Positions 1 to 5,197 of a stretch of DNA of 5,197 nt are shown in pieces. Location: contig SLKH01000276.1 in the NCBI GenBank assembly GCA_007134665.1, positions 1 to 5,197 on the forward strand, read 5' to 3'. The notes under the pieces are model-generated. The model did no database searches. It was not told where the DNA came from and worked only from the letters and a program-made list of their open reading frames with translations. Origin of the DNA: Balneolaceae bacterium. Its GTDB lineage: Bacteria > Bacteroidota > Rhodothermia > Balneolales > Balneolaceae. The stretch's first letter is position 1. Each line of letters opens with the position of its first letter. A program made the translations under genes and the position numbers.

Positions 1-1737
1 ACCGGATGCAGTCACTTCTTGGAAATGGGTACCATTCACATTTCGGAACATCCTGTTTGGCATGAGAGCTCTCATATCGGGGTCACCGGTTCCGACATAA
101 AAATCGAGATATCCGTCGTTATCCAGGTCGCCAAAATTGGAACCCATCGTATACATCACTTTGCTGATGCCGGTTTCAATAGTTACATCTGTAAATGTTC
201 CATCCCCGTTGTTTCTATACAAACGTGGCATTTCAGCCTCGACGGGCAGTCCAAGGTACTCTTTGGCCACATCCGCATTGGAAACATCATAACCCGATAC
301 AAAGATATCCAGCCATCCGTTGTTATTGTAATCCCAAAACCATGTTGGGAAGCTCGTGTAGGGTTCGGTCACTCCTGCACGCTCGCTGACATTCAGAAAT
401 AGCGGAACTCCCCGGTTATTCGGGCCGTTGTTTTGTAGCAGGATATTGGGTCCGTCTAAAACAGAAATATAGAGATCCTGAAATCCATTGTTATTGAAAT
501 CACCTGCAGTCACTCCTTTGATATACCGGTTGACAGATACTCCTGCCTGAAGTGTTACATTTGTAAACGTGCCATCCTGGTTATTCATGTATAACTCTGA
601 TGGATGAGGGTCCTGAGGAGTCGATTCGTTACCAATGAACAGGTCAAGCCACCCATTGTTGTTGAAATCAGCCCATACAGCAGTCTGTGTAGGACGAAAG
701 CTTAAGATACCTGCACTTTCGGTAACATCAGAAAACGTTCCGTCTCCATTGTTCCGGAGTAAAGAGTTTGGATGATGTCCTGCCTCACCAAGCCAGGCAC
801 CTCTGAGTACGAATACATCGGGATATCCATTGTTGTTGTAATCAGCATGAATAAGGTTCAAACCACCGGTTATACCGGTTAATCCTGCGTCCTCTGTTTT
901 TTCTACGAAAGTACCTTCACCTGTATTCTCAAAATACTGCAACTGATCGGACAATCCCCAGGAAGAGGCCATGATATCGATGAATCCGTTTCCGTTGAAG
1001 TCTTCGGTTACACTGCCTCCGGAAAGTGCCATATCATCCGCCAGGCCTGTCTGCGGAGCAATATCATGAAAACGGCTAAAGGAGAGGTTTTCTTCAAAGT
1101 GTTCAGCCGGAATTAACCATTCACCAGGAACTTCCTGAGGGTGTTTTCCGAGTGTCATATAGGCGATGTTAAGCAGCCAGATTAATTCCAGGTCATCCTG
1201 GCGCCATTCAGTTAAGAGTTCTTCATAATATCCTATAGCCATCTCCGAACCTGTAGTCAGTGTATGAATACCTTCACCGCGGATTGGAAAAAGGCATGAT
1301 TCAGCAGAATGGTTCAAAATGCAGTTTTGCTGTTCTCCAAGCCGGAGATATGCAAGGGCAAGCAGATCGAGTACATTCTCTGTAAATCGTTGCTGTATCT
1401 GTTGGTTGCTATCTTCAAGTTGCTGCCTGAGGCCTTCGAGGATATCGATGGCTTCCTCAGTATCACCGGCATAGATCATTTCCTGTGCAAGGGTGCCCAG
1501 GTAGGTTAACCGCTCCTCAGTTGAATTCGGGACAGGAATATTTTTCAGGTAATTAACCCGGGCACGACCGGCAAACTCATTTAGCATCGGATCCACATTA
1601 TTGGCAATACTGTCGAGCCGGGCAACCATGACGGCTGTTTCATCCATTGGTCCCTGTTCGGCATCGTACTCACTGCAACCAATAGTCAATATTACTGCTG
1701 ATAGTGTGATTAAGATGATCGGTGAGGAAGCCTTCAT
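1..1737 (-). CDS. CRTAC1-like FG-GAP/VCBS-repeat lipoprotein with TPR-like N-terminus (3' end beyond left edge)
   Basis: The frame is open from ATG at 1737 to base 1: 579 codons without a stop, C-terminus missing. Residues 1-21 form a lipoprotein-type signal (Lys2, hydrophobic core, then LTIGC with Cys21 as the lipidation site; Thr at -3 is slightly atypical), so export and membrane anchoring are predicted. Residues about 75-210 are helical and TPR-like, with the CRTAC1-family hallmarks NCILNHSAESC (Cys139, Cys148) and WLLNIAYMTLG (187-197). From 230 on there is a beta-propeller of FG-GAP/VCBS blades with calcium-loop motifs starting at D246, D299, D357, D413, D469 and D537, interleaved with NNGDGTF segments. 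Relatives usually add one or two more blades and an ASPIC/UnbV domain, presumably to the left. Molecular function is unknown; binding of glycans or proteins at the cell surface is the usual guess. The start lies 10 nt after the uxuA stop, which suggests co-transcription. An AGGA sits only 2 nt before ATG, too close for a normal ribosome site. Confidence 0.9.
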   Translation of the reverse strand, partial: MKASSPIILITLSAVILTIGCSEYDAEQGPMDETAVMVARLDSIANNVDPMLNEFAGRARVNYLKNIPVPNSTEERLTYLGTLAQEMIYAGDTEEAIDILEGLRQQLEDSNQQIQQRFTENVLDLLALAYLRLGEQQNCILNHSAESCLFPIRGEGIHTLTTGSEMAIGYYEELLTEWRQDDLELIWLLNIAYMTLGKHPQEVPGEWLIPAEHFEENLSFSRFHDIAPQTGLADDMALSGGSVTEDFNGNGFIDIMASSWGLSDQLQYFENTGEGTFVEKTEDAGLTGITGGLNLIHADYNNNGYPDVFVLRGAWLGEAGHHPNSLLRNNGDGTFSDVTESAGILSFRPTQTAVWADFNNNGWLDLFIGNESTPQDPHPSELYMNNQDGTFTNVTLQAGVSVNRYIKGVTAGDFNNNGFQDLYISVLDGPNILLQNNGPNNRGVPLFLNVSERAGVTEPYTSFPTWFWDYNNNGWLDIFVSGYDVSNADVAKEYLGLPVEAEMPRLYRNNGDGTFTDVTIETGISKVMYTMGSNFGDLDNDGYLDFYVGTGDPDMRALMPNRMFRNVNGTHFQEVTASG

Positions 1738-1747
1738 ATTCCTGAAG

Positions 1748-2953
1748 TTATTGGTTTTCGAGTGTATGTCTGATTCCCAGTTCAAGGCCTCTGAGTTCTG
1801 CAAGGCCCCGCAGCCGGCCGATACAGGAGTAACCGGGTGCTGATTCTTTCTTCATGTCATCGAGCATTCTATGGCCGTGATCCGGTCGCATGGGTATATT
1901 GGTATCTGTGCGTCCTTCTTTTTTTCTTCGAAACTGCTCATTTATGAGTGCTCTCATTACAGCAGCCATGTCCATACTCCCTTCCAGGTGATTGGCTTCA
2001 TGGAAAGACCGTCCGTTTTCACGCTCTACACTTCTGAGATGAATAAAATTGATTCTGTGTCCTAACCGCTGAACCATTCCTGGCAGGTCGTTGTCGCTTC
2101 TGGCGCCATATGAACCTGTACAGAAAGTGAGTCCGTTAAATTCTGAGTCGTAGGATTCTATCAGTTCTTTTGCGCCCTGTTCAGTACTCACAACCCGTGG
2201 CAGGCCGAATAACGGGAAAGGCGGGTCATCAGGATGAATAGCCATCCGGACCCCTGACTCTTCTGCTGCCGGTAAGATTTCACTGATGAAATGGAACAGA
2301 TGATTTTGCAGGCTCCGGGCAGAAATACCGTTATAGCTCCCGAGAATCTCTTTAAATTCATCAAGTGTGTATCCCTCTTCTGATCCGGGTAAGCCTGCAA
2401 GAATGGTCTTTTCCAGGTCATCTGTTTTTTGATCGTCAAGATTCTTGTAATACGACTCGGCTTTTTGAATGATTTCATCAGAGTACTCTGACTCTGCATT
2501 TTGACGCTGAAGAATAAAAAGGTCGAATGCAGCATACGCGATTTCATCAAACCGGAGAGCAGTTGATTGATCTTTTACAATATAGTCCAGATCCGTTCGT
2601 GACCAGTCTAAGACAGGCATAAAGTTATAGCAAACAGTATTAATGCCGCATGAGCCAAGGTTTTTAATACTTGTTTTATAGTTCTCAATGTACGTTTTGT
2701 AGTTACCGGTCTGCCGCTTGATGTCTTCATGAACAGGAATACTTTCAACCACCGACCACCTTAATCCCGAATTTTCAATCTGCTGTTTCCTTTTTGTAAT
2801 CTCATTTACGCTCCAGGCCTCCCCGGTCGGAAGATGATGAAGTGCAGTTACGATTCCAGTTGCTCCGGCCTGAATGATGTCCTGTAAAGTAATTGAATCG
2901 TTATCACCATACCATCTCCAGGTCTCTTCCAGTTTAATCATTGAATTGTCCAT
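1748..2953 (-). CDS. uxuA: D-mannonate dehydratase UxuA
   Basis: This cytoplasmic enzyme dehydrates D-mannonate to 2-keto-3-deoxy-D-gluconate, the convergence step of the glucuronate branch. At 401 residues it is close to the E. coli enzyme (about 394). Recognisable blocks, in order, are TWRWYGDND (11-19), ATGIVTALHHLPTGEAW (31-47), the VVESIPVHEDIK region (68-79), CYNFMPVLDWSRTDL (108-122), MAIHPDDPPFPLFGLPR (237-253), FCTGSYGARSDNDLP (277-291), FIHLRS (303-308), FHEANHLEGS (317-326) and PMRPDHGHRMLDD (354-366). By analogy with known ManD structures the divalent metal (Mn/Fe) ligands should be His240, Cys278, His305 and Asp358, and all are present. The start could be Met1 (2953) or Met5 (2941). 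Neither has a clear Shine-Dalgarno, and E. coli UxuA begins near TWRWYG, so Met5 is quite possible. It is the first gene of a minus-strand unit, diverging from the SDR-eda-kdgK unit that encodes the neighbouring pathway steps. Confidence 0.97.
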   Translation of the reverse strand: MDNSMIKLEETWRWYGDNDSITLQDIIQAGATGIVTALHHLPTGEAWSVNEITKRKQQIENSGLRWSVVESIPVHEDIKRQTGNYKTYIENYKTSIKNLGSCGINTVCYNFMPVLDWSRTDLDYIVKDQSTALRFDEIAYAAFDLFILQRQNAESEYSDEIIQKAESYYKNLDDQKTDDLEKTILAGLPGSEEGYTLDEFKEILGSYNGISARSLQNHLFHFISEILPAAEESGVRMAIHPDDPPFPLFGLPRVVSTEQGAKELIESYDSEFNGLTFCTGSYGARSDNDLPGMVQRLGHRINFIHLRSVERENGRSFHEANHLEGSMDMAAVMRALINEQFRRKKEGRTDTNIPMRPDHGHRMLDDMKKESAPGYSCIGRLRGLAELRGLELGIRHTLENQ

Positions 2954-2993
2954 AATTACGGATTATTAAAGCCTTTTGAATTTTGTTAAATCC

Positions 2994-3022
2994 TTGACCG
3001 TTTACAGTTACTTGTTTATTAT
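2994..3022 (+). promoter_or_regulatory. Candidate promoter for the SDR-eda-kdgK unit
   Basis: TTGACC (2994-2999) and TATTAT (3017-3022) each match 5 of 6 bases of the sigma70 consensus and are 17 bp apart, so transcription would start near 3029. An overlapping weaker pair, TTTACA (3001-3006) and TACAAT (3022-3027), has a 15-bp spacer. Bacteroidota sigma factors usually prefer a TAnnTTTG-type -7 element, which I do not see cleanly here, so the assignment depends on the host's sigma preference. Confidence 0.45.
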
Positions 3023-3046
3023 ACAATCCGGTACTTAACCGGTAAA
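3018..3046 (-). promoter_or_regulatory. Candidate promoter for uxuA and the lipoprotein gene
   Basis: On the minus strand a perfect TATAAT (3023-3018) lies 17 bp from TTTACC (3046-3041), which matches 4 of 6 bases of the -35 consensus. The predicted start is near 3011, giving a leader of about 58 nt to the uxuA ATG. The -10 overlaps the plus-strand -10 (3017-3022), so the two polymerases would compete for the same site. The -35 lies inside the palindrome at 3033-3048. Confidence 0.45.
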
Positions 3047-3048
3047 GT
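3033..3048. promoter_or_regulatory. LacI/GalR-like palindromic operator candidate
   Basis: ACTTAACCGGTAAAGT is a 16-bp palindrome with 7 of 8 symmetric pairs and a central CCGG. LacI-family operators are typically even-length palindromes with a CG centre of this kind, and hexuronate and gluconate genes are often under LacI- or GntR-family control. It would begin about 4 bp past the predicted plus-strand start and cover the minus-strand -35, so one bound repressor could shut both units. No regulator gene is in the window, so the cognate protein is unknown. Confidence 0.5.
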
Positions 3049-3125
3049 CTTGCAGAAAGATAACAGAATTCCGCAAGATTTCAGTGCTGAATTCTTATGC
3101 TCTTTCACTTGAAATAAGAAGAATT

Positions 3126-3162
3126 ATTTAACCAGCCACAGAAATAATCTGGCTGGTTAAAT
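3126..3162. repeat. Perfect 13-bp inverted repeat in the SDR leader
   Basis: The arms ATTTAACCAGCCA (3126-3138) and TGGCTGGTTAAAT (3150-3162) are exact reverse complements around an 11-nt loop (3139-3149). The repeat ends 50 nt before the SDR start codon. No T-run follows on the plus strand, and on the minus strand the downstream flank is only AT-rich, so it is not a classic intrinsic terminator. It could be a second regulator site or an RNA hairpin in the leader that affects translation or stability. Confidence 0.85.
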
Positions 3163-3212
3163 CTGCCATTGGAAATATAACAGACACTAATATTAATTAA
3201 TAAATGTAAATA

Positions 3213-3995
3213 ATGAGTTATTTGAACGGCCTCTTTTCACTGGAAGGTAAAGTTGCAATGGTAATAGGTGGAAGTGGAGTTTTAGGAGGTGAGATGTCAG
3301 TTGCTCTTGGAAAAGCCGGAGCTAAAACAGCAGTTTTCTACAGCGGTAATCGTGATGGAGCAGAAGAACACGTACAGAAAATAAAAGAAGAGGGTGGTGA
3401 TGGAATGGTCTGCCAGGCCGATGCTAAAAATGAAGAGTCTTTAAAACAGGGAATTCAGAATGTAATTGATCAGTGGGGCCGGGTTGATATTCTCATTAAC
3501 GCACCGGGGATTAATTCCACAACTTCTGTAATGGAGATAACCGAAGATGAGTGGAATCAGATCATGGATATTAATTTGAAAGGAGCATTTTATTCGAGCC
3601 GGATAACTGCCGCTCAAATGATTCGCCAGGGTGAAGGTGGCAGTATAATTAATATTTCCTCAGCTTCATCTGAAATTCCGCTTTCGAAGGTAATGACATA
3701 CAGTATATCCAAAGCCGGTATGAACAATATGACGAAATTTATGGCCCGGGAGTGGGCTCCGCATAACATCAGGGTTAATGCGGTTATGCCGGGATTTTTT
3801 CCGGCTGAACAAAACCGAAAGATACTGACGGAGGAAAGGAGAAAAGCAATTTTCGGCCATACTCCGATGAACCGATATGGAGAAGCTGATGAATTGGCAG
3901 GAGTCATTATATGGCTGGCATCAGAAAAGGCATCTTCGTTTGTTACGGGATCGGTTGTACCGGTAGATGGCGGTTTTACTGCAATGACGATTTAA
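3213..3995 (+). CDS. SDR-family oxidoreductase, probable D-fructuronate reductase (D-mannonate oxidoreductase, YjmF-like)
   Basis: This is a complete 260-residue classical-length short-chain dehydrogenase/reductase. The Rossmann loop is IGGSGVLG (18-25), and the NNAG-type motif reads NAPG (96-99). The catalytic tetrad is Asn121, Ser150, Tyr163 and Lys167 (YSISK), with Ser and Tyr at the usual 13-residue spacing. The C-terminal VTGSVVPVDGGF (244-255) is typical. The opening LFSLEGKVA, the FPAEQNR segment (196-202) and HTPMNRYGEADEL resemble the B. subtilis YjmF/UxuB fructuronate reductase group, as I remember it, and are unlike the long-chain UxuB of E. coli. With divergent uxuA and downstream eda and kdgK, NAD(P)H reduction of fructuronate to mannonate is the best inferred role. 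A 4-deoxy-5-ketouronate (DEH) reductase or another KDG-pathway SDR is the main alternative. The start has no Shine-Dalgarno but is fixed by a TAA six bases upstream. Confidence 0.8.
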   Translation: MSYLNGLFSLEGKVAMVIGGSGVLGGEMSVALGKAGAKTAVFYSGNRDGAEEHVQKIKEEGGDGMVCQADAKNEESLKQGIQNVIDQWGRVDILINAPGINSTTSVMEITEDEWNQIMDINLKGAFYSSRITAAQMIRQGEGGSIINISSASSEIPLSKVMTYSISKAGMNNMTKFMAREWAPHNIRVNAVMPGFFPAEQNRKILTEERRKAIFGHTPMNRYGEADELAGVIIWLASEKASSFVTGSVVPVDGGFTAMTI

Positions 3996-4113
3996 TGCAG
4001 GTTTTGATAATCAGCCTGCTTGCAGTAACTGCATGGAATACAAGGTGTAAACTGTACGATTGATTTATATATTGCGGTGATGGATAAATGCTTGAAAGTC
4101 TAATTAAAAAAAT
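3996..4113. other. Intergenic gap between SDR gene and eda, small dyads only
   Basis: These 118 nt contain short symmetric elements: GCAGG (3997-4001) with CCTGC (4015-4019), and the odd-length palindrome TGCAGTAACTGCA (4021-4033). No stem is followed by a T-run, so I see no intrinsic terminator and expect eda to be read from the SDR promoter, perhaps with RNA processing here. The last bases before eda are A-rich with no Shine-Dalgarno, as is common in Bacteroidota. Confidence 0.5.
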
Positions 4114-4752
4114 ATGACCAGAAAAAAAACAGTTGAACTAATTGAAAGGCACAAAGCGGTTGCTGTGCTCAGATTTCCAAAACCGGAGCAGTTTGAACCT
4201 ATTTTTGAAGCTCTGATTGAAGGCGGGATTAAGGTCCTGGAAGTAACCATGACGGTTCCGAAAGCTCTTGAACTGATTGAAAAAGCTGCAAGACAGGCGC
4301 CTTCGGATATGGTAATCGGAGCCGGATCGGTGATTGACCGTGAATCAGTAAAAAAAACCGTTGATGCCGGTGCGGAATTTATCGTCAGCCCGATCGTCAA
4401 AGATGAAGTACTGGATGAGGCAAATAAATTGGACAAAGCGGTTCTTCCGGGTGCATTTACACCGACTGAAATCCAAAAAGCCTGGGAAGCGGGAGCTGAT
4501 GTTGTCAAAGTGTTTCCTGCCAATATTGTAGGTATGCCCTTCTTTAAGGCAGTGAAAGCCCCGTTGCCACACCTGAAGCTGATGCCAACCGGGGGCGTTT
4601 CACTGACCAATGCCAATGAATGGATTGAAGCAGGAGCCTGTGCCGTAGGTGTAGGAAGTTCGCTCGTCGATAAAAAAGCACTGGCAGAAGAAGATTACGA
4701 TCAGATACGAAAGAATGCTGAAATCATAATCAACAACTTAAAAGGGGTTTGA
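4114..4752 (+). CDS. eda: 2-dehydro-3-deoxy-phosphogluconate (KDPG) aldolase
   Basis: This class I Schiff-base aldolase splits KDPG into pyruvate and glyceraldehyde-3-phosphate, the last step of hexuronate and Entner-Doudoroff catabolism. At 212 residues it has the normal length for the family. Visible motifs are AVLR (17-20) in the first strand, GGIKVLEVTMTVP (37-49) with the catalytic Glu43, IGAGSV (68-73), FIVSP (89-93), LPGAFTPTE (111-119), VVKVFPA (130-136) with the Schiff-base Lys132, MPTGGV (157-162) as part of the phosphate-binding region, and VGVGSSL (178-184). The trimeric TIM-barrel fold is known for the family. The related 2-keto-4-hydroxyglutarate and KDPGal aldolases share these motifs, so some substrate breadth is possible. 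The ATG is preceded by an A-rich stretch and no Shine-Dalgarno. Its stop lies 4 nt before the kdgK start, indicating one transcript. Confidence 0.95.
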   Translation: MTRKKTVELIERHKAVAVLRFPKPEQFEPIFEALIEGGIKVLEVTMTVPKALELIEKAARQAPSDMVIGAGSVIDRESVKKTVDAGAEFIVSPIVKDEVLDEANKLDKAVLPGAFTPTEIQKAWEAGADVVKVFPANIVGMPFFKAVKAPLPHLKLMPTGGVSLTNANEWIEAGACAVGVGSSLVDKKALAEEDYDQIRKNAEIIINNLKGV

Positions 4753-4756
4753 TATT

Positions 4757-5197
4757 ATGTCGAAGATAGTAACATTCGGAGAATTTATGCTCAGATTGTC
4801 AACTCCGGGTTTTTCAAGGTTTTTGCAATCGGATCATTTTAAGATCACATTCGGTGGAGGAGAAGCTAATGTTGCAGTTGCACTGGCTAATTTTGGTGAA
4901 GAATCATTTTTTGTAAGCCGTTTCCCAAAGCATGAAATAGGGGAGATGGCTCTTCAATCACTGAGAAGGTATGGTGTGAATACTGATTACATACTGCGCG
5001 GAGGTGACCGACTGGGAGTCTATTTCCTGGAAACCGGAGCCAGTCAGCGCCCGTCAAAAGTGATCTATGACCGGGCAGGTTCGGCCGTGAATGATATGGA
5101 TGGCTCCCTGGCCGATTGGGATCGCATTTTTGAAGGGAAAAACTGGTTTCACTGGACAGGCATCACACCAGCTTTGGGTAAGAAGCCTCAGCAAGCA
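4757..5197 (+). CDS. kdgK: 2-keto-3-deoxygluconate kinase, PfkB family (3' end beyond right edge)
   Basis: The frame runs from ATG at 4757 to the edge: 147 codons, roughly the N-terminal 45% of a PfkB/ribokinase-family sugar kinase. It opens with MSKIVTFGEFMLRLS, the usual first beta-strand. The substrate-side motif FGGGEANVAVALANFG (32-47) follows, then the LGVYFLETGASQRPSKVIYDR segment (86-106), whose Tyr and Arg positions recall KDG kinases, and FHWTGITPAL (131-140). The ATP-binding and GxGD catalytic-base region lies outside the window. The product would phosphorylate 2-keto-3-deoxygluconate from UxuA to KDPG, the substrate of the gene immediately upstream. The start is 4 nt after the eda stop, and a weak GGGG (4744-4747) lies 9 nt upstream inside the eda end, so translational coupling is likely. 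Another PfkB sugar kinase such as fructokinase is possible but unlikely in this context. Confidence 0.9.
   Translation, partial: MSKIVTFGEFMLRLSTPGFSRFLQSDHFKITFGGGEANVAVALANFGEESFFVSRFPKHEIGEMALQSLRRYGVNTDYILRGGDRLGVYFLETGASQRPSKVIYDRAGSAVNDMDGSLADWDRIFEGKNWFHWTGITPALGKKPQQA

Larger units (their letters stand above)
2954..3212. other. Divergent intergenic control region between uxuA and the SDR gene
   Basis: This 259-nt AT-rich stretch separates the two divergent units and has no credible gene. Its left third (2994-3048) contains overlapping divergent promoter-like elements and a palindromic operator candidate. Its right part (3126-3162) contains a perfect 13-bp inverted repeat. An ATG at 3204 is followed at once by TAA, so it cannot be the SDR start. 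If the proposed plus-strand promoter is right, the SDR leader would be about 180 nt and the uxuA leader about 60 nt. Confidence 0.8.

Noticed and set aside
19..402. Plus-strand open frame of 127 codons
   Set aside because: It lies antisense to the FG-GAP lipoprotein gene, whose frame shows clear family motifs throughout. The plus-strand translation has no recognisable features.
861..880. Two ACCGGT copies resembling the intergenic operator
   Set aside because: They lie within lipoprotein coding sequence (Thr-Gly-Ile-Thr-Gly) and are explained by codon repetition.
2188..2550. Minus-strand open frame of 120 codons inside uxuA
   Set aside because: It is an out-of-frame shadow of the well-conserved uxuA coding sequence.
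3065..3095. Two GAATTC sites as 7-bp inverted arms, 17 nt apart
   Set aside because: GAATTC is itself palindromic, so the inverted pairing is nearly automatic and the extra symmetry is only one base pair.
3097..3117. Six-residue leader ORF (ATG to TAA) upstream of the hairpin
   Set aside because: It is too short, has no ribosome site and shows no regulatory codon run. The following hairpin also lacks a terminator T-run, so an attenuation model has no support.
4021..4033. TGCAGTAACTGCA palindrome as a terminator after the SDR gene
   Set aside because: As RNA it gives only a 5-bp stem with a 3-nt loop and no following T-run.
4104..4616. Minus-strand open frame of 170 codons opposite eda
   Set aside because: It is antisense to eda, which has intact catalytic motifs. 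The Ser/Thr/Ala-rich product looks like a reverse-frame artefact.

Overview
The window carries the lower hexuronate (Ashwell-type) catabolic pathway. It is split into two transcription units that diverge from an intergenic region at 2954-3212. The host looks like a member of the Bacteroidota/Balneolota/Rhodothermota (FCB) group. The reasons are moderate GC, AT-rich start regions mostly lacking a usable Shine-Dalgarno, a large CRTAC1-type FG-GAP lipoprotein, and an SDR-type rather than UxuB-type fructuronate reductase. This placement is an inference from style; no 16S rRNA or other marker gene is present.

Minus strand, 2953 down to 1: uxuA (D-mannonate dehydratase) is followed after 10 nt by a predicted lipoprotein of at least 579 residues. 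It has a TPR-like N-terminal domain and six Ca-binding FG-GAP/VCBS loops, and it runs off the left edge. Plus strand, 3213 to the right edge: an SDR oxidoreductase (probable fructuronate reductase), eda (KDPG aldolase) and the first 147 codons of kdgK (2-keto-3-deoxygluconate kinase).

Together the enzymes make a continuous route: D-fructuronate to D-mannonate (SDR), to 2-keto-3-deoxygluconate (UxuA), to KDPG (KdgK), to pyruvate plus glyceraldehyde-3-phosphate (Eda). The glucuronate isomerase (uxaC), a transporter and a regulator are not in the window.

The 259-nt divergent region is the most informative non-coding part. It holds two back-to-back promoter-like hexamer pairs whose -10 elements overlap. 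A LacI/GalR-like palindrome with a central CCGG sits just downstream of the plus-strand start site and across the minus-strand -35. A separate perfect 13-bp inverted repeat lies in the presumed leader of the SDR gene. The least expected arrangement is the tight coupling of a surface-type CRTAC1-like lipoprotein to the cytoplasmic enzyme UxuA. No CRISPR array, RNA gene or mobile element was seen, and I found no clearly undescribed system.
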